In this document: positions 21,398 through 29,878 of the stretch, piece after piece
How the letters are laid out: every line of letters begins with the position of its first letter
Position numbering within the stretch: position 1 is the first letter of the stretch
NCBI GenBank assembly: GCA_044598425.1
Contig: CP172536.1
Coordinates: 2,852,001 to 2,916,000, forward strand
Source of the DNA: JAEVLT01 sp044598425
GTDB taxonomy: Bacteria; Bacillota; Bacilli; Bacillales; Cytobacillaceae
Direction: 5' to 3'
Length of the DNA: 64,000 nucleotides
Translations under genes and position numbers: made by a program
The notes under the pieces: model-generated
Database searches by the model: none
Told to the model about the DNA's origin: nothing
The model's input: the letters and a program-made list of their open reading frames with translations, nothing else

Positions 21398-22501
21398 CTA
21401 ACAACTGAAAATAAATTCCTTTTCTTCACTTTCTTTTTTAAGACTTTTCCCTGTATCCAGATCAAACAAATGAATGGACGAAATTCCAGCAGACAACTCT
21501 ATTTCTTGCCCCATTTGCAGCTTTGTAGTTGGTTCTGCAAAAAAACGAACCTGTTCATGACCTATACTTACATTTACTATTTTTGAATGTCCGATTGGTT
21601 CTATAAGATTCACAACGCCTTTAATTGAAAGATCTCCGTTGTTCCCTAATTTAAAGTCGTAAGGACGGATACCAACCTTTACTTCCATTTGATCCTCTGT
21701 TCCATTCAATATTCCGCTGCCTAATTCAAACATTTTGTTTTGTATATGAAGCACCTTACCAATTAGTGTCCCTTTTAGAAAATTCATTGGTGGTGTTCCG
21801 ATAAACTGCGCAACAAAGTAATCCTTTGGCTGTTTATATAACTCCATTGGAGTACTGCACTGGATAATTTGCCCTTCTTTCATTACCGCAATCCGATCAG
21901 CCATCGTCATCGCTTCCTCCTGATCGTGGGTTACTAGTATCGTTGTGATGCCAAGTTCTTTATGAATGCGAGAAATTTCTTCCCTCATTTCAATTTTTAG
22001 CCGTGCATCAAGATTTGATAGCGGCTCATCTAACAAAAGTACTTTCGGTTGTTTTACTATTGCACGGGCTAGTGCAACCCGTTGCTGCTGCCCGCCGGAT
22101 AATTGACTCGGTTTACGGTCTAATAAATGTCCAAGCTGAACCATTTTAGCCGCTTGTTTGGCTCTTTCATAACGCTTTTCTTTCGTTACTTTCTGTTGCT
22201 TTAGTGGAAAAGCAATGTTATCGAGTACAGTCATGTGTGGATATAGTGCGTAGCTTTGGAATACCATTCCGATATTACGATCCTTCGGTTCTAAATCATT
22301 GACAAGCTGATCTCCAAAGTACAGTTCACCGTTATTTGGCTTGTAAATCCCTGCGATCATCAGCATTGTCGTTGATTTGCCGCAGCCGCTCGGTCCAAGT
22401 AAAGCAATAAATTCTCCATCTTCAATCGTTAAATTCATGTTTTCAATCGTATTAGCTGTTTTATTAAACGATTTACTGATATTCTTCAGTTGAATTCTCA
22501 T
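21398..22501 (-). CDS. ABC transporter ATP-binding protein (UgpC/MsmX type)
   Basis: Energises carbohydrate uptake. The 367-residue protein has Walker A GPSGCGKST (about 35-43), Q-loop VFQSYALYPH, signature LSGGQQQRVALARA, Walker B VLLLDEPLSNLD and H-loop VTHDQEEA, then an MOI/TOBE domain (about 240-350) with VGIRPYDF as in UgpC and MalK. It overlaps the second permease gene by 4 bp. Having a dedicated ATPase is worth noting, since many Bacillus sugar importers of this class borrow one shared MsmX. Confidence 0.93.
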   Translation of the reverse strand: MRIQLKNISKSFNKTANTIENMNLTIEDGEFIALLGPSGCGKSTTMLMIAGIYKPNNGELYFGDQLVNDLEPKDRNIGMVFQSYALYPHMTVLDNIAFPLKQQKVTKEKRYERAKQAAKMVQLGHLLDRKPSQLSGGQQQRVALARAIVKQPKVLLLDEPLSNLDARLKIEMREEISRIHKELGITTILVTHDQEEAMTMADRIAVMKEGQIIQCSTPMELYKQPKDYFVAQFIGTPPMNFLKGTLIGKVLHIQNKMFELGSGILNGTEDQMEVKVGIRPYDFKLGNNGDLSIKGVVNLIEPIGHSKIVNVSIGHEQVRFFAEPTTKLQMGQEIELSAGISSIHLFDLDTGKSLKKESEEKEFIFSC

Positions 22502-23397
22502 ACACGTTTTCCTCCTCCGGCACTTACTTGCATTAGGGATTTTTGGGTGAAAATGAAGAAGATCAATACCGGTACCATGTAAAATAAAGAAATAGCACTG
22601 AGCAGTCCATATTTGACCATATTGGGATCACTAATCAGTTTTTGAAGATAAGATGATAAGGTCACATTGTTATCACTTAAAATAAATGAATAAATAAGCA
22701 AAAATTCAGACCATCCAGACAGAAATGAGAAAATACTGACTGCGGCAATGCCTGGCTTTATTAATGGAAGCACAATCGTATACCAGACCTTAAATCGACT
22801 GCAGCCGTCAATCATTCCAGCCCACTCGACATCCCATGGTACATCATCAAAAAATCCTTTAATAATCCAGGCTGTCATAGGAATTTGTAGGGCTGTTTTG
22901 ACCAGAACCACTCCCCAAAGAGAATCATATAATCCTAAAAAATTCAGTATATAAAATACAGCAATTAGCAAAGCTACACTAGGAAATGCGTGTAAAAGCA
23001 ATGTAGTTTTCATTAATATTTGACGTCCGGGAAATTCAATCCGTGCTAAAGCATAACCGGCCATAACACCAATGAAGACTTCCAAAATAGTTAGTGAGCT
23101 TGAAAATATGATAGAATTCCATGTTGCAGTCCAAATACTTGGCAGCGTACTGCCACCCAGCTTCACATCCGACCATAAAAATTGCCAATTCTCCAATGTA
23201 AATTTCTCTGGGATAAATCCGTATTTCATTTGTTCTGAAAACGAGCTTACTAACAGCCATAAATACATGAGAATAATGGGTAATGTCGTGATTCCCAAAA
23301 CAGTAAATGAAAGGATATAGGGAATCTTTTGTTTCCACTTTGGAACGGCTTTTTTTAACATTGGAGTGGCTGCTGTTTGGTAATTTGTTACGTCCAA
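22498..23397 (-). CDS. ABC sugar permease, MalG/UgpE type
   Basis: Inner-membrane permease of about 299 residues with six helices and the EAA loop (EWAGMIDGCSRFKVWYTIVLPLIKPGIAA, near 185-215) that docks on the ATPase. The start is a TTG at 23397 with AAGGGGG eight bases upstream; the reading frame is open further up but would overlap the preceding gene. The C-terminus ends MQVSAGGGKRV, the usual short cytoplasmic tail. Pairs with the MalF/UgpA-type gene before it. Confidence 0.9.
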   Translation of the reverse strand: MDVTNYQTAATPMLKKAVPKWKQKIPYILSFTVLGITTLPIILMYLWLLVSSFSEQMKYGFIPEKFTLENWQFLWSDVKLGGSTLPSIWTATWNSIIFSSSLTILEVFIGVMAGYALARIEFPGRQILMKTTLLLHAFPSVALLIAVFYILNFLGLYDSLWGVVLVKTALQIPMTAWIIKGFFDDVPWDVEWAGMIDGCSRFKVWYTIVLPLIKPGIAAVSIFSFLSGWSEFLLIYSFILSDNNVTLSSYLQKLISDPNMVKYGLLSAISLFYMVPVLIFFIFTQKSLMQVSAGGGKRV

Positions 23398-23416
23398 TTT
23401 ACGAACCCCCTTATTC

Positions 23417-24313
23417 TTATTCAATTTTTGAAGAACCAAGCAATTTTTTCATACCAAAGACATTCCACATCAAAAATGAAAAAATTAACGCAATCAGGAC
23501 AAGAACTAGAGAAACCGCCGACCCATAGCCAAATTCAAAATTCTGAAAGGCTTTATGGAAAGAATAAAGGGCTAATACTTCACTTTCGAACAATGGTCCG
23601 CCTTTTGTCAGTAAGAGAATATATTCATAGGATGTAAGCAATGACAGAAATTGCCACAGCGTCACAAACATAAGTGGCCAACGTATAGCAGGCAAAATAA
23701 TATCTAAGATCGTTGACCATTGCGAAGCTCCATCCACTTTTGCTGCCTGAAATAAATCCTCTGGGATTGATTTAATTGCAGATGAAAAAATAATCATCCC
23801 ATAGGAAGCTCCTATTAATCCATTTGCGAAAATGACAGCCGCCATCGAGTGAGTACTAAGCCACTTTTCAGGCGGCATCTCAAATAGAGCTCGGAAACTA
23901 TTTAAAACCCCATATTGACTTGGATCAAAAAACCATAACCAAAGAAGAGTATATACCACTGGCGGTGATATTCGCGGCAACATCCATAAAGTTCTAAAAA
24001 TAAGACCGACTGATTCTTTGTGAATAAAGTACGTTGTAAGTATGGCCAATACTAATCCAAAAGCAACATTAATGATTAAGGTAAAGCCAACATACATACT
24101 CGTGTTTTTTACAATCAATAAGATATTCGGATCTGTGACAAGTTTTCGGAAGTTTGTCAAACCATTGAATTCCCACCTCATCGAAGAATCCATGCCTGTA
24201 AAAGCTAAAATCTCTATTAAAATCACAGGGAGAAAAAAGAACAGAGAGATAAGGATCAAGAACGGCCCTAGCATGAGGGTGGGCAACTTCCATTTTTTTA
24301 ATATATCCCCCAC
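23417..24313 (-). CDS. ABC sugar permease, MalF/UgpA type
   Basis: About 298 residues, six membrane helices, EAA-like loop (EDLFQAAKVDGASQWSTILDIILPAIRWP). I put the start at the GTG at 24313 because AAAGGAGG stands eight bases before it; the longer frame would read through the palindrome at 24337-24364. The short length without a long periplasmic loop fits the UgpA/MsmF group rather than MalF. Confidence 0.9.
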   Translation of the reverse strand: MGDILKKWKLPTLMLGPFLILISLFFFLPVILIEILAFTGMDSSMRWEFNGLTNFRKLVTDPNILLIVKNTSMYVGFTLIINVAFGLVLAILTTYFIHKESVGLIFRTLWMLPRISPPVVYTLLWLWFFDPSQYGVLNSFRALFEMPPEKWLSTHSMAAVIFANGLIGASYGMIIFSSAIKSIPEDLFQAAKVDGASQWSTILDIILPAIRWPLMFVTLWQFLSLLTSYEYILLLTKGGPLFESEVLALYSFHKAFQNFEFGYGSAVSLVLVLIALIFSFLMWNVFGMKKLLGSSKIE

Positions 24314-24336
24314 TTTATTAACCTCCTTTAAAGAGC

Positions 24337-24364
24337 GGTGCCTGAAACCATGGTACCAGGCACC
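24337..24364. repeat. Intercistronic palindrome between binding-protein and permease genes
   Basis: GGTGCCTG...CAGGCACC, 28 bp with inner ACCATGGT. It lies 10 bp after the binding-protein stop. Such stem-loops commonly protect the upstream mRNA and let the binding protein be made in excess. The GTGCCTG arm also occurs in the hairpin at 63808-63850. Confidence 0.6.
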
Positions 24365-24373
24365 CACAACTTT

Positions 24374-25762
24374 TTATTCTACGATTAATTTATCTCCTAG
24401 ATCATTCTTTAACTGAACTTCTAAATCTTTTAATGCGTCTTTAGGAGTTTTCTTTCCTAGTTCTACAGCTTGTATTGCATTAAATACAGCTGATGAATAC
24501 TTTGGAAATCCCTCGTTGTTTGGAAGAAAGGTTGTATAATTCGTCATATAAGTAACCTTTCCTAACGTAACATCTGATTTAAACTCAGGAACTTCTGCTC
24601 CACCCTTTGTAATAGGAAGATGAGCTGTTTTTATGCTATGGTCAGCTTGAAGTTTTGGATCCGCTACAAGTTCTAATAGACGTTCCACTAAATTTGGATA
24701 TTTTGTTTGTGCAGAAACAGTATATACAAATGGATGCGAAAGAGTAAGCGGCTGTCCACCTTTTTCAGTTGTTGGAATTAACATCATTCCAAAATGCTGA
24801 TTCACCCAGTTAGCATCCACTTTTCCTAGCTTTTCATGATAATTACCTTGACTCCAGTTGAATACATTCCAAATTCCTCCATAATAGAACAAGGTTTTGC
24901 CATTGACTACAGCCTTATGAATGCTATCCCATTGCATTGAACTTAAATTATCTGGAATTAATTTTTTTTGTGAAATTCCATAATAATAGTTTAATTGTTT
25001 GGAAACAGCTTTTTTATCTAAGATTATCTTATTTAGTTTAGCATCATATACTTTCCCGCCAAAATCATAATTCAACGCTTGGAAATCAGGTCCATCTACA
25101 GGACGGTGAATGATTCCATACTCCGCTAAACCTTTTGCTTTCGCTTCCTCCGCTAATTTGGTCATATCATCCAAGGTGAATTCACCCTTCTTTACCTGTT
25201 CAGGAAGATTGTTTATCTGCTCATCCGTCCACCCTAGATTCTTCAATATATCCTTATTGTAGAAAACAGGCCGTGCTTCATTATCCTGCGGTGCTCCCCA
25301 AACTTGTCCTTTGTATGTTACTGCTTTCCAAAGGGTGGGATATACATCGGAATATTCTTTCGATTTTTTTAGTTTTTTTAAAGGAAGAATATAGTTACCA
25401 TCTTCTAACCATCCGATATTTTCATGACCAGTAGCATAGATATCTGGTGCTTTTTTCGCTTTAAAGGCAAGCATAAATTGTTTTGCATAATCATCCCAGC
25501 TGCCATTAAAATCATTTGTTTCAATTTTTACTTGTGTATCTTTTCCTTGTTTCTTTAATTCTTCATTTAGTTTTTCTGCAGCTTTTACTAAGTTTTCAAC
25601 ACGCGTTGTCTCTGCTCCAGCTGTTTGTGCTTTAATCGTTACAACTTTCGGCAAATTCGTTTCTGCATTTTTTCCAACGGATTGTTCACTTTGACCACAA
25701 CCTGAAAGAATTCCCATCCCAAGAACCAATGTTGATAATAGAGCTACTCCTGTTCTTTTCAA
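24374..25762 (-). CDS. ABC transporter extracellular solute-binding lipoprotein (family 1)
   Basis: Captures the substrate outside the cell. The 462-residue precursor starts LKRTGVALLSTLVLGMG and has lipobox LSGC (mature Cys near residue 22), so it is a lipoprotein. The rest is a two-lobe family 1 sugar-binding fold similar in size to UgpB (ALNYDFGGKVYD, FYYGGIWNVFNWSQG). The start is a TTG (25762) with GAGGTG six bases before. First structural gene of the operon; two LacI-type palindromes lie 30-105 bp upstream. Confidence 0.9.
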   Translation of the reverse strand: MKRTGVALLSTLVLGMGILSGCGQSEQSVGKNAETNLPKVVTIKAQTAGAETTRVENLVKAAEKLNEELKKQGKDTQVKIETNDFNGSWDDYAKQFMLAFKAKKAPDIYATGHENIGWLEDGNYILPLKKLKKSKEYSDVYPTLWKAVTYKGQVWGAPQDNEARPVFYNKDILKNLGWTDEQINNLPEQVKKGEFTLDDMTKLAEEAKAKGLAEYGIIHRPVDGPDFQALNYDFGGKVYDAKLNKIILDKKAVSKQLNYYYGISQKKLIPDNLSSMQWDSIHKAVVNGKTLFYYGGIWNVFNWSQGNYHEKLGKVDANWVNQHFGMMLIPTTEKGGQPLTLSHPFVYTVSAQTKYPNLVERLLELVADPKLQADHSIKTAHLPITKGGAEVPEFKSDVTLGKVTYMTNYTTFLPNNEGFPKYSSAVFNAIQAVELGKKTPKDALKDLEVQLKNDLGDKLIVE

Positions 25763-25795
25763 TATTTTCACCTCATAATTTTTTATTTTGTGGTG

Positions 25796-25809
25796 TGGGA
25801 AGGTTCCCA
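25796..25809. promoter_or_regulatory. LacI-family operator, proximal
   Basis: TGGGAAGGTTCCCA, a near-perfect palindrome located 34 bp before the start of the solute-binding protein gene, between likely promoter and gene. Confidence 0.75.
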
Positions 25810-25847
25810 TATTCTTTAAAAATAAAAACTTCTATTTTCAAAGTCCT

Positions 25848-25865
25848 GGTGGGAACGTTCCCACC
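25848..25865. promoter_or_regulatory. LacI-family operator, distal
   Basis: GGTGGGAACGTTCCCACC, a perfect 18-bp palindrome with a central CG, the form bound by LacI-family dimers. It is centred 54 bp from the proximal copy (about five helical turns), so looping or cooperative binding is possible. A further half-site TTCCCAC lies at 25877-25886. Confidence 0.8.
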
Positions 25866-25998
25866 TTTGTAATATGTCCTTCCCACAAATATAACTATAA
25901 AGGTAAAATATTTAGCCTTTATAGTGAAAATGTAAAGAAAATGTTAATACTTTTTAAAGTAGAATTAACATTTTAATAGTTTATGGTCTTTTTAAAAT

Positions 25999-27006
25999 TT
26001 AAAAGGTAGATTTTCTGATCACGAGCTTTGGTTCGTATTCTGCAAAGTGTGTTTGTATATTCTCTTTTTTTATTAATTTATCCAGTAAAATAACGGCGTC
26101 CTCGCCCATTCTTTCTTTCTCAACGTGAACTGTCGTTAACGGAGGATAGGCCATTTTCGAATAATCAATATTATCAAAGCCTACTACCGCAACATCCTGT
26201 GGAATACATAAACCTTTTTCCAATAAAATCTGCATGGCTCCTAAAGCCAGCATATCATTTGTTGCGAAAATGGCTGTTGGCTTTCTTTCAAAAAATTCGT
26301 TCCAATTACTGCTTAAAATTTTATAACCATCCTCAAATGTTGAAGTTGGTGAATAATATATGTCTTTTTTTATAACTTTACCTCCTAATTGACCTATTCC
26401 CTCGCAAAATCCTGCAAATCGTAATTTATGGCTTCTATGTTCTTGTGGACCAGCGATAACCAAAATTTTCCGGTGACCTAATTGGTATAAGTGTTCCGCA
26501 ACCAATCTTCCTCCTTTATGATCATGATTGACGATTTGGATCACGTCATCCTTCTCTGTTGTACCGTTTACACTCAGATATGGAACCTTAAATGTATCGA
26601 TATAACCGATTACTTCTTGACTAAGACGGCTTATTAGAATTAAACCGTCTACTCTTTTTTCTAGCATAAAATCTGCTGACTTCATTGACATTTCCTTATC
26701 TGTCGTGACAAATACGGAGTAACCTAAACTTTCTGATTTCATTAGGATAGCATCAAGAATTTTACCGTAAAATGGATGTGAGGCGATAGGATGATGTTGT
26801 CGATAAATAATCACCCCAATATTGTTTGTTCGCTGTGAAACCATCGCTCTTGCTACACCGTTTGGTTTATATTGAAGTTCTTCAATTGCTTTTAAAACTT
26901 TCTGCCGTGTATCTTGACTTGTGTACCCATTTCCAGAAATCACCCTTGAAACTGTTGATTTAGAAACACCTGCAAGTGAGGCAATATCAATTATTGTATA
27001 ACTCAA
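25999..27006 (-). CDS. LacI-family regulator of the adjacent ABC/phosphatase operon
   Basis: A 335-residue repressor. The N-terminal helix-turn-helix IDIASLAGVSKSTVSRVISG (residues 6-25) and hinge YKPNGVARAMVSQ are canonical, followed by a periplasmic-binding-like effector domain. The start is a TTG, with GGAG about ten bases upstream. It lies upstream of the solute-binding gene on the same strand, separated by 236 bp containing two matching palindromic operators, so local control by an imported or derived metabolite is likely. Confidence 0.92.
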   Translation of the reverse strand: MSYTIIDIASLAGVSKSTVSRVISGNGYTSQDTRQKVLKAIEELQYKPNGVARAMVSQRTNNIGVIIYRQHHPIASHPFYGKILDAILMKSESLGYSVFVTTDKEMSMKSADFMLEKRVDGLILISRLSQEVIGYIDTFKVPYLSVNGTTEKDDVIQIVNHDHKGGRLVAEHLYQLGHRKILVIAGPQEHRSHKLRFAGFCEGIGQLGGKVIKKDIYYSPTSTFEDGYKILSSNWNEFFERKPTAIFATNDMLALGAMQILLEKGLCIPQDVAVVGFDNIDYSKMAYPPLTTVHVEKERMGEDAVILLDKLIKKENIQTHFAEYEPKLVIRKSTF

Positions 27007-27214
27007 CTCAAACTCACTCCATATTTCAAAAAATTATTGTATTTAAATATCATAACGTATTTTTATTACATTAACTTTAAAATATTATAAATTTTGGATT
27101 CAATTTGCATACAGGGTTCAAAAGATTCTAGCAACGATACTTAAAAGAATTTTAGACATTTATTTATAGTAAAGCACTATTTCACAAGATTAGACGTTGA
27201 AAATAGTATCTTAC

Positions 27215-27255
27215 AAAAACCGAAGCCGATGGAATTTTTTACTCATCCACCGGCT
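27215..27255 (-). terminator. Terminator of gntK
   Basis: Minus strand: AGCCGGTGGA...TCCATCGGCT followed by TCGGTTTTTG. The remaining gap up to 27006 is AT-rich and holds the LacI gene's upstream region. Confidence 0.75.
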
Positions 27256-27276
27256 ATTTCACCTCTGCCCGAAATC

Positions 27277-28815
27277 TCACACCCATTTTTTTTGAAACGC
27301 GGCAATGCTTTCGTACTCATCCTGAAGAATTCTTGAAACTCGAATGTAAATCGGGAGTAAATCCTCATAAATCGCTACATTTTCATCAATCGGGATATGG
27401 TGATGTGTTGCTCCGACCATTTCAGAAACAACGTTTAGCGAATCCACTTCCCCCATGCTGTAAAGGCCTAAAATGGCGGCACCAAGGCAAGAGCTCTCAA
27501 AGCTTTCCGGAATAATGACTTCATGGTTAAAAATATCGGCCATCATCTGACGCCAAAGTTCAGAACGTGCAAAGCCCCCGGTTGCGTGGATTTTGGTTGG
27601 CTCACCCATTAATTCTCTCAAAGCTAACAAGACTGTATATAAATTATAAATAACCCCTTCCAGTACTGCGCGAATCAGATGTTCCTTTTTATGATGCATA
27701 CCTAATCCGAAGAAAGAACCGCGGGCATTGGAATTCCATAACGGCGCTCGTTCCCCGGCTAAATAGGGATGGAACAACAATCCATCGGAACCTGGGGTTA
27801 CCCGATCGGCAATTTCCGTCAATACTTCATATGGATCTTTGCCAAGACGTTTGGCTGCCGCCACCTCTGAATCGCCAAGCTCGTCGCGCACCCAGCGAAA
27901 AATCATGCCGCCGTTATTAACGGGCCCGCCAATAACCCAGTGGTTTTCCGTTAACGCGTAGCAAAAAATGCGTCCTTTTGGATCGGTGATTGGATGATCG
28001 GTAACAGCGCGAATCGCTCCGCTCGTGCCGATCGTAACGGCAACCACTCCTGGTTCAATCGCATTTACACCAAGGTTGGATAATACCCCGTCTCCCGCTC
28101 CGACGACAAATGCAGTTGAAGGCAGCAAATTCATTTCTTTCGCAAACGATTCGTCCATATCCGTTAGACTGTAAGTGGTTGGAACAGGTTCTGAGAGCTG
28201 CTCAGGTGTTACACCCGCCACTTCTAAAGCCCCTTTATCCCATGTCAATGTGTGGATATTAAACAATCCTGTTGAGGAGGCAATCGAATAATCCACCACA
28301 TATTTTTTGAAAAGTTTATAGAAAATGTATTCCTTAATTGATATAAATTTGCAGCTTTTCGAAAATAACTCTGAATAATCATTCCGCAGCCAAACAAGTT
28401 TGGACAAAGGAGACATTGGATGAATCGGCGTTCCCGTTCTTAAATAGATTTCATGTCCATTCATTTCCGTTTTTATTTTTTCTGTCCAATCGGAACTTCG
28501 ATTATCAGCCCAGGTGATACATTCTGTTAGCGGCTTTCCTTCTTGATTGACCGCAATGACACTGTGCATCGCGGAGCTAAATGACACACAAAGAACATCT
28601 TTTGGATAAACGCTGCTCGCCTGCATCGTATTTTTAACTGTCTGAACTACTGCGCGAAAAATTTCTTCCGGATTCTGCTCTGCTGTTTCCGGTGTTGGAG
28701 AATGCAGCGGGTATTCAATTTGATCGCTTGAAACAACGGTTCCATCTTTGGCAAAAAGCACGGCTTTTGCACTCGTGGTGCCAATATCAACACCCATTAC
28801 ATATTTCATTGTCAT
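27277..28815 (-). CDS. gntK: Gluconate kinase (FGGY family)
   Basis: Phosphorylates gluconate to 6-phosphogluconate. The 512-residue FGGY kinase has the phosphate loop MGVDIGTTSAKAVLF at the N-terminus, CVSFSSAMHS, TWADNRS, the catalytic-region GAGDGVLSNLG and TGGFARSELWRQ. FGGY proteins differ in sugar; gluconate is inferred because gntP-type permease and regulator are next door. Ribosome site GAGGAGG stands eight bases before the ATG. A CcpA-like site lies about 130 bp upstream, as expected for a catabolic gene. Confidence 0.88.
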   Translation of the reverse strand: MTMKYVMGVDIGTTSAKAVLFAKDGTVVSSDQIEYPLHSPTPETAEQNPEEIFRAVVQTVKNTMQASSVYPKDVLCVSFSSAMHSVIAVNQEGKPLTECITWADNRSSDWTEKIKTEMNGHEIYLRTGTPIHPMSPLSKLVWLRNDYSELFSKSCKFISIKEYIFYKLFKKYVVDYSIASSTGLFNIHTLTWDKGALEVAGVTPEQLSEPVPTTYSLTDMDESFAKEMNLLPSTAFVVGAGDGVLSNLGVNAIEPGVVAVTIGTSGAIRAVTDHPITDPKGRIFCYALTENHWVIGGPVNNGGMIFRWVRDELGDSEVAAAKRLGKDPYEVLTEIADRVTPGSDGLLFHPYLAGERAPLWNSNARGSFFGLGMHHKKEHLIRAVLEGVIYNLYTVLLALRELMGEPTKIHATGGFARSELWRQMMADIFNHEVIIPESFESSCLGAAILGLYSMGEVDSLNVVSEMVGATHHHIPIDENVAIYEDLLPIYIRVSRILQDEYESIAAFQKKWV

Positions 28816-28943
28816 TTCTTTTTCCTCCTCAAAAACCTATGGAACTTGAATTTAGGCTTACGAAACAAGTATTTGTCTATTTCTGTGCATGTTATTTGAA
28901 AAATTTTTTCATCATATTATTATCATACGAAAATTTCTTCTCT

Positions 28944-28958
28944 AGGGAAACGATTACA
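28944..28958. promoter_or_regulatory. Probable CcpA (cre) site of gntK
   Basis: AGGGAAACGATTACA fits the cre consensus WTGNAANCGNWNNCW with one mismatch. It lies between gntK and the divergent regulator gene. Confidence 0.5.
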
Positions 28959-28976
28959 TAAAAATTTTTTTCATAA
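28957..28976. promoter_or_regulatory. AT-rich palindrome, candidate operator of the RpiR-type regulator
   Basis: CATAAAAATTTTTTTCATAA; its reverse reads TTATGAAAAAAATTTTTATG. A very similar TATGAAAAAAAATTTCTTT sits inside the gntP promoter at 31362-31380. Confidence 0.5.
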
Positions 28977-28985
28977 AAACAAATA

Positions 28986-28994
28986 TGCTATACT
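28986..28994 (+). promoter_or_regulatory. Extended -10 promoter of the RpiR-type regulator
   Basis: TGCTATACT (extended -10), about 30 bp before the ATG; the AT-rich palindrome covers its -35 region, suggesting autoregulation. Confidence 0.55.
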
Positions 28995-29026
28995 GCAATT
29001 AGGATCATGATGAAGGAGACATTTTT

Positions 29027-29842
29027 ATGCCGCAGAATTGCTTAGGGACCATTCGCTCCTATTACCCTAAATTTAGTGAAAAAGAGAAAAAAATAGCAGA
29101 CTATATTTTAGAGAATCCTGAAGTAATCATACACCGGACTATCAATGAGGTAGCAGATGATTTAGATGTTGCCGATGCGACCGTTTTCCGCTTTTCCAAG
29201 CGGATTGGCTTTAAAGGGTTTCAAGCAATGAAAATTGCCCTCGCCTCCGAAACGATGAGCCCCGCCCGGTCAATGCTTGATGAAACACCCGAAAAAATGA
29301 ATGAGAAAAGCTTAACGGAAAAAATTTTCAAAGCCAATATTCAGGCATTGCAAAAAACACTTAAAAATATTGAGAGCAATTCAATCAAAGAATCAGTTGA
29401 CCAGCTCATCCAGGCAAATCGAATTACAGTCTATGGAACCGGAGCTTCTGCTGTCACTGCTATTGCAGCTGCCCAAAAATTATTGAATTCCGGCTTACTG
29501 GCTTCCGCCTCTACGGATACCTATATGCAATTGTTATCTGCTTCACTCTTAACAAAAAAAGATGCGGCTATTTTCATTTCTCATTCAGGATCAAGCGAGG
29601 AGACTCTCTCCATATTAAAAGCAGCAAAAGAAACCGGAGTAAAGACAATTGCCATCACGGGAAGTTCCAACTCGCCTATTAGCTTAAATTGCGATTATAG
29701 CCTTTCTACAAGTGCAGATGAAACGGATGGCCCTTCCGCTCTCTTTACATCTCAAATTGCCCAATTAGGCATGATTGATGCACTCTGTTTTAATATTCTC
29801 AATCATACAAAAGAAACCGTTTACCAAGCAAAAAGAACGTAA
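29027..29842 (+). CDS. RpiR-family regulator (HTH plus SIS domain), probable gluconate regulator
   Basis: A 271-residue regulator: HTH_6 domain (1-77) with TINEVADDLDVADATVFRFSK and a sugar-isomerase SIS domain (about 120-250) with VYGTGASAV and FISHSGSSEETLSI, which binds phosphosugars. It is divergent from gntK and convergent with gntP, so it likely senses gluconate-6-phosphate or a related compound. Bacillus subtilis uses a GntR-family protein for this task, so this is a different regulator in the same position. Ribosome site GAAGGAG precedes the ATG. Confidence 0.88.
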   Translation: MPQNCLGTIRSYYPKFSEKEKKIADYILENPEVIIHRTINEVADDLDVADATVFRFSKRIGFKGFQAMKIALASETMSPARSMLDETPEKMNEKSLTEKIFKANIQALQKTLKNIESNSIKESVDQLIQANRITVYGTGASAVTAIAAAQKLLNSGLLASASTDTYMQLLSASLLTKKDAAIFISHSGSSEETLSILKAAKETGVKTIAITGSSNSPISLNCDYSLSTSADETDGPSALFTSQIAQLGMIDALCFNILNHTKETVYQAKRT

Positions 29843-29853
29843 ACTATTAAAGT

Positions 29854-29878
29854 AAAAAACTCCCTTAGGGAGTTTTTT
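29854..29878. terminator. Shared bidirectional terminator
   Basis: AAAAAACTCCCTTAGGGAGT followed by TTTTT; it separates the regulator gene (+) from gntP (-). Confidence 0.85.
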
